Of a stretch of DNA of 64,000 bases, positions 8,032 through 16,820 are shown in pieces. Source of the stretch: Pseudomonas panipatensis (GTDB lineage: Bacteria > Pseudomonadota > Gammaproteobacteria > Pseudomonadales > Pseudomonadaceae). The stretch covers positions 17,194-81,193 of the forward strand of contig NZ_FNDS01000017.1 in NCBI RefSeq assembly GCF_900099785.1, read 5' to 3'. The notes under the pieces are model-generated. The model searched no databases and had not been told where the DNA came from. It saw nothing but the letters and a program-made list of their open reading frames with translations. A program made the translations under genes and the position numbers. Numbering within the stretch: position 1 is the stretch's first letter; each line of letters begins with the position of its first letter.

Positions 8032-8957
8032 GTGCCTGGATCGATGTGCGCGTGGCCGAGGCCCGCGAAGTCACCCCGGTGATCCGCGAGATCGCCTTCG
8101 AAGCCCTGGAAGGCCAGTTGCCCGGTTTCTCCGCCGGCAGCCATGTGCAACTGCAACTGCCCAACGGCGTGCGCAACGCCTACTCGCTGATCGGCGACCC
8201 GAGCGACCGGCGCGCCTACCGCATCGCCGTGCGCCGCCAGGAACACTCGCGCGGCGGCTCGCGCTACCTGCACGAAGAGCTGCGCGTCGGCGACCGCTTG
8301 CGCTTGGGCGCCCCGGCCAACCTGTTCGCCCTGCACAGCGAGGCGCGCCTGCACATACTGGTCGCCGGCGGCATCGGCATCACCCCGTTCCTCGCCCACT
8401 GCGCCGAGCTGCTGCGCCGGGGCGCCGACTTCGAACTGCACTACGCCTACCGCGGCGGCATCAGCGATGCCTATGTGGCGGCGCTCGGCGAACGCCTCGG
8501 CGCGCGCCTGCACTGCTACGACAGCGACGAACGCAGCCTCGACCTCAACCAGGTCCTGCGCGGCCGTCCGCTGGGCAGCCATGTCTACGCCTGCGGCCCG
8601 CAACGCCTGCTGCTCGGCCTGCGCGAACAGGCCGCCGCCCTCGGCTGGAGCGACAGCCGGGTGCACTGGGAAGCCTTCGCCGCGCCCGAGCCGGGCCTGC
8701 CGTTCCGCGTCGAGCTGGCGCGCAGCGGCCGGCAACTGCAGGTGGCCGCCGAGCAGAGCCTGCTCGAAGCCCTCGAAGCGGCCGGCGTGGAGCTGCCCAA
8801 CCTGTGCCGCGGCGGCGTCTGCGGCCAGTGCCAGACGCGCTACCTCAAGGGCGACGTCGAGCACCGCGACCACTTCCTCGACGCCGACCAGCGCGCCGAC
8901 AGCCTGATGCCGTGCGTCTCGCGCGGTTGCGGCAGCCCGATCCTGCTCGACCTCTGA
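8028..8957 (+). CDS. dmmB: Dimethylamine monooxygenase reductase subunit (FMN / 2Fe-2S)
   Basis: This 309-residue phthalate-dioxygenase-reductase-type protein passes electrons from NAD(P)H to the haem subunit. It has an FMN-binding barrel (NAYSLIGDPSDRRAY), a nucleotide-binding domain (VAGGIGITPFLAHC and YACGPQRLL), and a C-terminal plant-type ferredoxin domain with CRGGVCGQC plus a distal Cys in LMPCVSRG. It starts at ATG 8028 inside the upstream stop (ATGA) and is followed 14 bp later by the haem subunit. Family assignment is firm; its partner follows from operon position. Confidence 0.88.
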   Translation: MSAWIDVRVAEAREVTPVIREIAFEALEGQLPGFSAGSHVQLQLPNGVRNAYSLIGDPSDRRAYRIAVRRQEHSRGGSRYLHEELRVGDRLRLGAPANLFALHSEARLHILVAGGIGITPFLAHCAELLRRGADFELHYAYRGGISDAYVAALGERLGARLHCYDSDERSLDLNQVLRGRPLGSHVYACGPQRLLLGLREQAAALGWSDSRVHWEAFAAPEPGLPFRVELARSGRQLQVAAEQSLLEALEAAGVELPNLCRGGVCGQCQTRYLKGDVEHRDHFLDADQRADSLMPCVSRGCGSPILLDL

Positions 8958-8971
8958 CTGGAGTCGCCCGA

Positions 8972-9988
8972 ATGAGCCTGACCTTCAAACCGGTGGAAAG
9001 CTATCGCGAAGCCTTCAGCTTCCGGAACAGCCCGGACGCCATCCGCCGCTTCCCCTTCCCCTTCCCGGAAGACCAGTACCTGTACTCGGTGAACATCGAA
9101 CCGGCCACCTCGCGCGATCCCGGCTCGGTGTTCGAGCACTGCTTCGACATCGACGAGCACTACCGCTCGGAAACCGCCGAACGCGCCCTGGTGCTGGAGC
9201 GCGACCCGAGCCGCTGCCTGGTCATGCCGCACATGCAGACGGCCGCCTGGGACGCCCTCGGCGTGCTCATGGAGCAGCTCGCCGCCGACTACCCGGAGTA
9301 CTTCCGCCTGGAGCGCGACGGCGACCGCTGGCACTGGCGCAACCTGGCCCTGGGCATCAACCAGGCCTTCACCTTCGGCGACGCCGCCAGCCTGCCGTGC
9401 GAACCGCTGGAATACATCACCCGCCAGGTCCAGGGCGACTTCGCCCTGCTCGACCAGCGCGACGGCGACCTCTACATGGACGCCGGCATGGTCACCGCGC
9501 CGGCCGACTGGTCGCTGGCCTTCGACGCCGGCATGAGCTTCAAGCAATGGCACTCGCCGGTGCCCATGGCGCACCAGATGGGGGTCTTCGACCGCGCCCT
9601 GAAATACCTGCTGAACATCCAGGTCGGCCATCCGGTACGCCGGCTGAACTGGACCATGACCATCAACCCGCGCCTGGACACCTCGCCGGAGACCTACCAC
9701 GAGTGGGGCAGCGAGCGCGGCCTGGTCAGCCCCGACAACGTCGGCCGCCTGGTGCACCTGCGCGTCGAGCTGCAAGTGATGCTGCGCCTGCCGCGCAGCC
9801 ACGCGCTGATGTTCAGCATCCGCACCTACCTGATCAGCATGGACGAACTGGTCACCCAGCCGGCCTGGGCGCGGCGCCTGCACCGCGTGCTGCGCGACCT
9901 GCCCGAGCCCATCGCCGACTACAAGGGCCTGACCCGCTACCGCGCGGTGCTGGTGGACTGGCTCAGCCAGTTCGACCGCGACGCCTGA
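8972..9988 (+). CDS. dmmC: Haem-dependent oxidative N-demethylase (DUF3445), catalytic subunit of dimethylamine monooxygenase
   Basis: The 338-residue protein belongs to the haem-dependent oxidative N-demethylase family. Characteristic stretches are RFPFPFPEDQYLYSVNIEP, the RLNWTMTINPRLDTSPETY block and RVELQVMLRLPRSHALMFSI. In the described enzyme this subunit oxidises dimethylamine to methylamine and formaldehyde. A GGAG ribosome-binding site lies before ATG 8972. It follows the reductase and precedes the THF-dependent aminomethyltransferase, which probably captures the released formaldehyde. Confidence 0.85.
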   Translation: MSLTFKPVESYREAFSFRNSPDAIRRFPFPFPEDQYLYSVNIEPATSRDPGSVFEHCFDIDEHYRSETAERALVLERDPSRCLVMPHMQTAAWDALGVLMEQLAADYPEYFRLERDGDRWHWRNLALGINQAFTFGDAASLPCEPLEYITRQVQGDFALLDQRDGDLYMDAGMVTAPADWSLAFDAGMSFKQWHSPVPMAHQMGVFDRALKYLLNIQVGHPVRRLNWTMTINPRLDTSPETYHEWGSERGLVSPDNVGRLVHLRVELQVMLRLPRSHALMFSIRTYLISMDELVTQPAWARRLHRVLRDLPEPIADYKGLTRYRAVLVDWLSQFDRDA

Positions 9989-10021
9989 CCCCGACCTCTA
10001 CCGCCCACCGGAGAAATACCC

Positions 10022-11152
10022 ATGGCTAACTCTTGGCGCATCAGCGCACTACGCGAACGGCACCTGACGCTCGGTTCGAAACTGGAAGACTGGAACGGCA
10101 TGGGCACCGCCTGGACCTACGCCAGCGACCTCGCCGACCACCACGAAGCGATCCGCACCCGCGCCGGCCTGATGGACGTGTCCGGCCTGAAGAAGGTGCA
10201 CTACGTCGGCCCGCACGCGGAAAGCCTGCTCGACTACGCCACCACCCGCGACATCAGCAAGCTCTATCCGGGCAAGTCGGTGTACGCCTGCATGCTCGAC
10301 GAGGACGGCAAGTTCATCGACGACTGCATCGTCTACCGCACCGGGCCGAACGCCTTCATGGTGGTGCACGGCGCCGGCAGCGGCTACGAGATGCTGATCC
10401 GTTCGGCCCAGGGCCGCCAGGTCGCCGTGCTGTTCGACGACGACCTCCACGACCTGTCGCTGCAAGGCCCGCGCGCCGTCGACTTCCTCGCCGAGCACGT
10501 GCCCGGCATCCGCGACCTGCCGTACTTCCACCACCTGCAAGGCAAGCTGTTCGGCCGACCGGTGATGATCTCGCGCACCGGCTACACCGGCGAGCGCGGC
10601 TACGAAATCTTCTGCAAGGCCGCCGACGCGCCGCTGATCTGGGACAGCATCCTCGAACAGGGCAAGGACCTCGGCATCATCCCTTGCGCCTTCACCGCGC
10701 TGGACTGGCTGCGGGTCGAGAGCTACCTGCTGTTCTTCCCCTACGACAACTCGCAGATGTACCCCTTCGCCGACCAGAAAGCCGGCGACACCCTTTGGGA
10801 ACTCGGCCTGGACTTCACCGTCTCGCCCGGCAAGCAGGACTTCCGCGGCGCCGGCGAGCACTACCGGCTGCAGGGCCGCGAGCGCTTCAAGATCTTCGGC
10901 GTGCTGCTCGATGGCGAGCAGGCCGCCGGCAACGGCGACAGCCTGTGGAGCGACGGCCGCCAGGTCGGCCTGATCACCTGCGCCATGTACTCGCGGCTGA
11001 CCGGCCGCTCCATGGCCATCGCCCGCCTGCAGCCGGACTACGCCGAAGCGGGCGTGCCGCTCGAAGTGCGCGGCAGCCTGCAGGCCAAGGCCGTGGCCCA
11101 CGCCCTGCCGTTCGACGACCCCGAGAAAAAGAAGCGCACGGCCAAGGGCTGA
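10022..11152 (+). CDS. dmmD: GcvT-family tetrahydrofolate aminomethyltransferase (DmmD)
   Basis: The 376-residue protein has the GcvT folate-binding domain (VMISRTGYTGERGYEIFCKA) followed by the GcvT C-terminal barrel (QVGLITCAMYSRLTGRSMAIA). By analogy with dmm clusters it traps formaldehyde from dimethylamine oxidation as 5,10-methylene-THF. A clean GGAG site precedes ATG 10022. The order dmmABCD-purU-folD gives a direct route from the methyl group to formate. A DmdA-like demethylase is an alternative, but the context fits the amine route. Confidence 0.8.
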   Translation: MANSWRISALRERHLTLGSKLEDWNGMGTAWTYASDLADHHEAIRTRAGLMDVSGLKKVHYVGPHAESLLDYATTRDISKLYPGKSVYACMLDEDGKFIDDCIVYRTGPNAFMVVHGAGSGYEMLIRSAQGRQVAVLFDDDLHDLSLQGPRAVDFLAEHVPGIRDLPYFHHLQGKLFGRPVMISRTGYTGERGYEIFCKAADAPLIWDSILEQGKDLGIIPCAFTALDWLRVESYLLFFPYDNSQMYPFADQKAGDTLWELGLDFTVSPGKQDFRGAGEHYRLQGRERFKIFGVLLDGEQAAGNGDSLWSDGRQVGLITCAMYSRLTGRSMAIARLQPDYAEAGVPLEVRGSLQAKAVAHALPFDDPEKKKRTAKG

Positions 11153-11195
11153 GCGGCTCCCACCGACCCATTTCCCCAGTGAGGCAGAGCACCCC

Positions 11196-12062
11196 ATGGA
11201 CTCCGCATCCCCGCAGTACATCCTCAAGATCAGTTGCCCGGCGACCTCGGGCATCGTCGCCGCCGTGACCACCTACCTGGCCGGCCGGCAGTGCTACATC
11301 GGCGAACTGTCGCAGTTCGACGACGAGTTCACCGGACGCTTCTTCATGCGCGCAGTGTTCCGCTTCAACGCCGGCTGCAAGCCGGACATCGAAGCCCTGC
11401 GCCAGGGCTTCGAGGACATCGCCGTGCCCTTCGAGATGGACTGGGAGCTGTTCGGCAGCGACCAGCCGACCCGGGTGCTGCTGATGGTCAGCAAGTTCGA
11501 CCATTGCCTGGTGGACCTGCTCTATCGCCACCACAAGGGCGAGCTGGACATGACCATCACCGCCATCGTCTCCAACCACCTCGACCTGCGGCCGATGGCC
11601 GAGCGCGAAGGCATCCGCTTCATCTACCTGCCGGTGACCAAGGACACCAAGGCCCAGCAGGAAGCCGAACTGCTGCGCATCGTCGAGGACACCAGGACCG
11701 AACTGGTGGTGCTGGCGCGCTACATGCAGATCCTCTCCGACGACCTGTGCAAGCAGCTCTCCGGCCGCGCCATCAACATCCACCACTCGTTCCTCCCCGG
11801 CTTCAAAGGGGCCAAGCCCTACCACCAGGCCTACGAGCGCGGCGTCAAGCTGATCGGCGCCACCGCCCACTACGTCACCAGCGATCTCGACGAAGGCCCG
11901 ATCATCGAGCAGGAAGTGCAGCGCGTCGATCACGCCTACCTGCCCGACGACCTGGTCGCCATCGGCCGCGACACCGAAACCGTGGCCCTGTCCAAGGCAC
12001 TCAAGTACCACCTCGAACATCGCGTGTTCATCAACCGCGACAAGACGGTGATCTTCCCATGA
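11196..12062 (+). CDS. purU: Formyltetrahydrofolate deformylase, intact copy
   Basis: The 288-residue enzyme hydrolyses 10-formyl-THF to formate and THF. Residues 1-85 are an ACT domain and 90-288 the formyltransferase fold. The catalytic residues can be read: Asn and His in [11 protein letters not shown] and Asp in the [12 protein letters not shown] loop, equivalent to PurN Asn106, His108 and Asp144. The last base pairs overlap folD (ATGA). Together with FolD it drains C1 units made by Dmm, Tdm and Mgd. A second copy at 27.6 kb lacks this Asp loop. Confidence 0.95.
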   Translation: MDSASPQYILKISCPATSGIVAAVTTYLAGRQCYIGELSQFDDEFTGRFFMRAVFRFNAGCKPDIEALRQGFEDIAVPFEMDWELFGSDQPTRVLLMVSKFDHCLVDLLYRHHKGELDMTITAIVSNHLDLRPMAEREGIRFIYLPVTKDTKAQQEAELLRIVEDTRTELVVLARYMQILSDDLCKQLSGRAINIHHSFLPGFKGAKPYHQAYERGVKLIGATAHYVTSDLDEGPIIEQEVQRVDHAYLPDDLVAIGRDTETVALSKALKYHLEHRVFINRDKTVIFP

Positions 12063-12955
12063 GCCGCGCCGCCACCCTTCCCCGCCTCATCGACGGCAAG
12101 GCCACCGCCGCGCGCGTGCTGGCCGAGGTCAGCGATGAAGTCGCCGACCTGCGCGCCCGCGGCGTGCAGCCGGGGCTGGCCGTGGTGCTGGTCGGCAGCG
12201 ACCCGGCGAGCCAGGTCTACGTGCGCAACAAGGTGCTGCGCGCCGAAGAAACCGGCATCCGCTCGCTGGAGCACAAGCTGCCGGCGGACACCGACGAAGC
12301 CACCCTGCTGGCCTTGATCGAACACCTCAACGCCAGCGCCGAGGTCAACGGCATCCTCGTGCAACTGCCGCTGCCGGCGCACATCAACGAACAACGCGTG
12401 CTGCAGGCGATCGACCCGCTGAAGGACGTCGACGGCTTCCACAGCGAGAACGTCGGCGGCCTCAGCCAGGGCCGCGAGGTGCTCACGCCCTGCACGCCGA
12501 GCGGCTGCCTGCGCCTGCTGCAGGACACCTGCGGCGAGCTGCGCGGCAAGCACGCGGTGGTGGTCGGCCGCTCGAACATCGTCGGCAAGCCGATGGCCGC
12601 CCTGCTGCTGCAGGCCGACTGCACGGTGACCGTGGTGCACTCGCGCAGCCAGGACCTGCCGGCGCTGTGCCGCCAGGCCGACATCGTCGTCGCCGCGGTC
12701 GGCAAGCCTCGGCTGATCGACGCCAACTGGTTGAAGCCCGGCGCGGTGGTGATCGACGTCGGCATCAACCGCATCGATGAAGACGGCCGCAGCAAGCTGG
12801 TCGGCGATGTCGACTTCGACAGCGCCCTGAGCCTGGTCTCGGCCATCACCCCGGTTCCCGGCGGCGTCGGTCCGATGACCATCGCCTACCTGATGAAGAA
12901 CACCGTCGCCGCCACCCGGCGGCAATGCCTGGCCGCGCGCCCGGCGCAACCTTGA
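12059..12955 (+). CDS. folD: Bifunctional methylene-THF dehydrogenase / cyclohydrolase, copy 1
   Basis: This 298-residue enzyme oxidises 5,10-methylene-THF to 10-formyl-THF. Catalytic Tyr/Lys lie in [12 protein letters not shown], with further family motifs [15 protein letters not shown], the NADP loop [11 protein letters not shown] and the C-terminal [11 protein letters not shown]. It starts inside the purU stop codon, so the pair is coupled. It is nearly identical over most of its length to the copy at 28.4 kb; the first 40 residues differ more. Confidence 0.95.
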   Translation: MSRAATLPRLIDGKATAARVLAEVSDEVADLRARGVQPGLAVVLVGSDPASQVYVRNKVLRAEETGIRSLEHKLPADTDEATLLALIEHLNASAEVNGILVQLPLPAHINEQRVLQAIDPLKDVDGFHSENVGGLSQGREVLTPCTPSGCLRLLQDTCGELRGKHAVVVGRSNIVGKPMAALLLQADCTVTVVHSRSQDLPALCRQADIVVAAVGKPRLIDANWLKPGAVVIDVGINRIDEDGRSKLVGDVDFDSALSLVSAITPVPGGVGPMTIAYLMKNTVAATRRQCLAARPAQP

Positions 12956-12969
12956 GCGGAGATCCCAGC

Positions 12970-14331
12970 ATGACCCTACGAGTCGCCATCATCGGCGCCG
13001 GCCCCTGCGGCCTGGCGCAACTGCGTGCCTTCCAGTCGGCCAAGGAAGGCGGCGCCGACATCCCCGAACTGGTCTGTTTCGAGAAGCAGAAGGACTGGGG
13101 CGGCATGTGGAACTACACCTGGCGCACCGGCCTCGACGAGCACGGCGAGCCGGTCCACGGCAGCATGTATCGCTACCTCTGGTCGAACGGCCCGAAAGAG
13201 TGCCTGGAGTTCGCCGACTACAGCTTCGACGAGCACTTCGGCCGGCCGATCGCCAGCTACCCGCCGCGCGAGGTGCTCTGGGACTACATCCAGGGCCGCG
13301 TGCTGAAGGCCGGCGTGCGCCCCTACATCCGTTTCGAGACCGTGGTGCGCCGGGTCGAGTGGATCGAGGAGCGCCAGCGCTTCGCGGTGAGCGTGCACGA
13401 CTACGCCAACGACGTCAGCGAGACCGCCGAGTTCGACTACGTGGTCAACGCCTGCGGCCACTTCTCCACCCCCAACGTGCCGGAGCTGCCGGGCTTCCAG
13501 AGCTTCGGCGGACGCATCCTGCATGCCCACGACTTCCGCGATGCGCTGGAATTCAAGGGCAAGGACGTGCTCATCGTCGGCGCCAGCTACTCGGCCGAGG
13601 ACATCGGCTCGCAATGCTACAAGTACGGCGCGCGCAGCATCACCAGTTGCTACCGCAGCGAGCCGATGGCCTACCGCTGGCCGGCCAACTGGGAAGAGAA
13701 GCCGATGCTGCTCAAGGTCGAGGGCAAGATGGCCTACTTCGCCGACGGCAGCCACAAGTCGATCGACGCCATCATCCTCTGCACCGGCTACCAGCATCAC
13801 TTCCCCTTCCTGCCCGACAGCCTGGCGCTGAAGACCGCCAACCGCCTGTGGCCGCTGAACCTCTACAAGGGCGTGTTCTGGGAAGACAACCCGCGCATGA
13901 TCTACCTCGGCATGCAGGACCAGTGGTACTCCTTCAACATGTTCGACGCCCAGGCCTGGTATGCCCGCGACGTCATCCTCGGGCGCATCGGCCTGCCCGA
14001 CAAGGCCAGCATGCACGCCGAGAACCAGGCCTGGCGCGAGCGTGAAGAGCAACTGCAGACCGCCCAGGAAATGTTCGAGTACCAGGGCGCCTACATCCAG
14101 CAACTGGTCGACGCCACCGACTACCCGAGCTTCGACATCGCCGGGGTCAACCGCACCTTCCTGCAATGGAAGGACGACAAGCGCGAAGACATCATGGGCT
14201 ACCGCAACAAGTCCTATCGCTCGCTGATGACCGGCAGCCAGTCGCCGCAGCACCACACCCCCTGGCTGGAGGCGCTGGACGACTCGATGGAGGCCTACCT
14301 CAACCCGCCGCAGACCGCCAAGCGCGCCTGA
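12970..14331 (+). CDS. tmm: Trimethylamine monooxygenase (flavin-containing monooxygenase)
   Basis: The 453-residue class B flavoprotein oxidises trimethylamine to trimethylamine N-oxide with NADPH and O2. It shows the FAD motif GAGPCGLAQ at residues 9-17, the FMO signature [11 protein letters not shown], the NADPH motif [10 protein letters not shown], and the conserved [14 protein letters not shown]. The start at 12970 has GGAG 7 nt before it and is the last ATG before the FAD motif. It follows folD by 14 bp and precedes tdm. Length and the extended C-terminal part ([12 protein letters not shown]) fit bacterial Tmm rather than Baeyer-Villiger enzymes. Confidence 0.93.
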   Translation: MTLRVAIIGAGPCGLAQLRAFQSAKEGGADIPELVCFEKQKDWGGMWNYTWRTGLDEHGEPVHGSMYRYLWSNGPKECLEFADYSFDEHFGRPIASYPPREVLWDYIQGRVLKAGVRPYIRFETVVRRVEWIEERQRFAVSVHDYANDVSETAEFDYVVNACGHFSTPNVPELPGFQSFGGRILHAHDFRDALEFKGKDVLIVGASYSAEDIGSQCYKYGARSITSCYRSEPMAYRWPANWEEKPMLLKVEGKMAYFADGSHKSIDAIILCTGYQHHFPFLPDSLALKTANRLWPLNLYKGVFWEDNPRMIYLGMQDQWYSFNMFDAQAWYARDVILGRIGLPDKASMHAENQAWREREEQLQTAQEMFEYQGAYIQQLVDATDYPSFDIAGVNRTFLQWKDDKREDIMGYRNKSYRSLMTGSQSPQHHTPWLEALDDSMEAYLNPPQTAKRA

Positions 14332-14338
14332 GACCGGC

Positions 14339-14361
14339 CGGCCCGCCCGCGTGGCGGGCCG
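14339..14361 (+). repeat. Strong hairpin between tmm and tdm
   Basis: CGGCCCGCC and GGCGGGCCG form a 9-bp perfect stem with loop CGCGT, starting 8 bp after the tmm stop. No T-run follows, so it is more likely an RNA processing or stability element, or a weak attenuator, than a full terminator. Confidence 0.5.
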
Positions 14362-14388
14362 CATCGACACGCAAGCGAGGAAGCGCCC

Positions 14389-16731
14389 ATGAACGCCCCG
14401 ATCGTCAGCCGGCCGCGCGAGCCCGGCCTGTACCGCCGCAGTCCCGGTGTCGAGCGCCACCTGGTGCGCGGCGGCGGCTTCACCCTGGTCGAACTGCAGC
14501 CCGGCGACCAACTGCAGGTGGTCGACCTGGAAGGCCTGCAGCCCTGCGAGCTGCTCGCCTTCGACGCCAGCGGCCGCGACGCCCTGGCCGCGCTGGGCCT
14601 GAACGGCCGGCACAGCGGCGGCTTCTGCGCCGCGCAACTGCAACGCCCGGAAGCGGTGTTCGCGCGCGCCCGCCAACGCCTGGCGGCACGCGGCATCGAC
14701 TGCGCCCGGCTGCCCGCCGCGGCCAACCTCTGGCCGGCGCAGAGCCTGGCCGGCGAGCAGCGCCGGTTCACCGCCGAAAGCACCATTCTGGTGCTGGTCG
14801 GCGCGCCCGGCGAGGCCGCGCCGGTGGATCGCCAGGCATCGCCGACCGACCTCGCGCTGAGCATCCAGCGCGCCAATCCGGGGCTGCTCTGGACCCCGCC
14901 GCTGCCCGAACCGCTGGCCGATCCGATCGACGAATTCAGCATCCGCCCCGGCACCGCCCAGGCCTACCGCATCGCCGCCGGCGACTACATCCAGGTGCTC
15001 GACGTCGCCGGCCGCCAATGCTCGGACTTCGTCGCCCTGCGTCAGGCCGAGCTGGAGCGCGGCATCGAGCTGGACCTCGACCAGACGGTGACGCGCACCC
15101 TCAACGGCAACGCCTACCCGGCGCCGGGGCTGTTCTCCAAGTTCTTCGACCGGCAGATGCAGCCGATGCTGGAGGTGGTGCGCGACACCGTCGGCCGTCA
15201 CGACTCCTTCAACCTGGCCTGCACCGCGCGCTACTACGAGAGCCACGGCTACTTCGGGCACGACAACTGCAGTGACAACCTCAGTCGCGTGCTCGCCGAG
15301 CATGGCGTGCAGGCGCGCGCCGGTTGGCCGGCGATCAATTTCTTCTTCAACACCGAGGTCGAGGCCGCGCAGCGCATCGCCCTCGACGAACCCTGGTCGC
15401 GTCCGGGCGACTACGTGCTGCTGCGCGCGCTGACCGACCTGGTCTGCGCCAGCAGCTCCTGCCCCGACGACATCGACCCGGCCAACGGCTGGGAGCCGAC
15501 CGATATCCACGTTCGCCTGTATCGCGCCAAGGAGCGCTTCTCGATCGCCATGGCCAGCCGCAAAACCGCCGACGCCGACCCCGTGCTCACCCGCGAATCC
15601 GGCTTCCACTCGAAGACCGCCACCCTCACCCGGCACTTCACCGACTACCGCGGCTACTGGCTGCCCAGCGAGTACTCCGGCTACGGCCCCACCGAGGAAT
15701 ACCTGGCCTGCCGCGAACAGGTGGCGGTGATGGATCTCTCGGCGCTGCGCAAGTTCGACGTGCTCGGCCCCGACGCCGAGGCGCTGTTGCAGTACTGCCT
15801 GACCCGCGACGTGAAGCGCCTGGGCATCGGCCAGGTGGTCTATTCGGCGATGTGCTACGAGCACGGCGGCATGCTCGACGACGGCACCCTGCTGCGCCTC
15901 GGCCAGGACAATTTCCGCTGGATCTGCGGCGACGACTACGCCGGCATCTGGCTGCGCGAACAGGCCCAGCGCCTGGGCATGAAGGTCTGGGTCAAGTCGG
16001 CCAGCGAGCAGATCCACAACCTCGCCGTGCAGGGCCCGCGCAGCCGCGAGCTGCTGGCGCAACTGGTGTGGACCCCGGCGACCCAGCCGGGACTGGAAGA
16101 ACTCGGCTGGTTCCGCTTCCTGGTCGGCCGCCTGGACGGCTACGACGGCTGCCCGATCATGGTCTCGCGCACCGGCTACACCGGCGAGCTGGGCTACGAG
16201 ATCTGGTGCCACCCGCGCGACGCGCGGCGGGTCTGGCAGCGCGTCTGGGACCTCGGCCAGCCGCTGGGCATCGCCCCGCTCGGCCTGGTGGCGCTGGACT
16301 GGCTGCGCATCGAAGCCGGGCTGATCTTCGCCGGTTACGAATTCGACGACAGCACCGACCCGTTCGAGGCCGGCATCGGCTTCAGCGTGCCGCTGAAGAG
16401 CAAGACAGACGACTTCATCGGCCGCGAAGCGCTGCTGCGGCGCAGCCAGTACCCGCAGCACAAGCTGGTCGGCCTGGAGCTGGAAGGCAACGAACTGGCC
16501 GCCCATGGCGACTGCGTGCGCGTCGGCCGCGCCCAGGTCGGGGTGATCACCAGCGCCTGCCGTTCGCCGCTGCTGGGCAAGAGCATCGCGCTTTGCCGCC
16601 TCGCCGTGGAGCACTGCGAACCCGGCAGCCTGGTGCAGGTCGGCAAGCTCGACGGCCAGCAGAAACGCATCGACGCGCGCGTCGGCGCCCCGATTTTCTA
16701 CGACCCGGAAAAGCGCCGGGTGCGCGGCTGA
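14389..16731 (+). CDS. tdm: Trimethylamine N-oxide demethylase (aldolase) Tdm
   Basis: The 780-residue two-domain protein splits TMAO into dimethylamine and formaldehyde. Residues 1-380 match DUF1989 (urea-carboxylase-associated type), with likely metal-ligand cysteines in AGRQCSDF, FNLACTARYYE and ASSSCPDDIDP. Residues 415-780 are a GcvT-like THF-binding part (ISRTGYTGE-type motif here VSRTGYTGELGYEIW). The fusion lets formaldehyde pass to THF. ATG 14389 has GAGGAAG 6 nt upstream. It lies between tmm and an APC permease, the expected context. Confidence 0.92.
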   Translation: MNAPIVSRPREPGLYRRSPGVERHLVRGGGFTLVELQPGDQLQVVDLEGLQPCELLAFDASGRDALAALGLNGRHSGGFCAAQLQRPEAVFARARQRLAARGIDCARLPAAANLWPAQSLAGEQRRFTAESTILVLVGAPGEAAPVDRQASPTDLALSIQRANPGLLWTPPLPEPLADPIDEFSIRPGTAQAYRIAAGDYIQVLDVAGRQCSDFVALRQAELERGIELDLDQTVTRTLNGNAYPAPGLFSKFFDRQMQPMLEVVRDTVGRHDSFNLACTARYYESHGYFGHDNCSDNLSRVLAEHGVQARAGWPAINFFFNTEVEAAQRIALDEPWSRPGDYVLLRALTDLVCASSSCPDDIDPANGWEPTDIHVRLYRAKERFSIAMASRKTADADPVLTRESGFHSKTATLTRHFTDYRGYWLPSEYSGYGPTEEYLACREQVAVMDLSALRKFDVLGPDAEALLQYCLTRDVKRLGIGQVVYSAMCYEHGGMLDDGTLLRLGQDNFRWICGDDYAGIWLREQAQRLGMKVWVKSASEQIHNLAVQGPRSRELLAQLVWTPATQPGLEELGWFRFLVGRLDGYDGCPIMVSRTGYTGELGYEIWCHPRDARRVWQRVWDLGQPLGIAPLGLVALDWLRIEAGLIFAGYEFDDSTDPFEAGIGFSVPLKSKTDDFIGREALLRRSQYPQHKLVGLELEGNELAAHGDCVRVGRAQVGVITSACRSPLLGKSIALCRLAVEHCEPGSLVQVGKLDGQQKRIDARVGAPIFYDPEKRRVRG

Positions 16732-16820
16732 GCTGTCCGCCAAGAGACAGCCATAACAACGATCCTGGTTCCACGCCTTGCTGAGCTGCCCCGGACAATC
16801 ATTCCAGATAGGGGAACGTG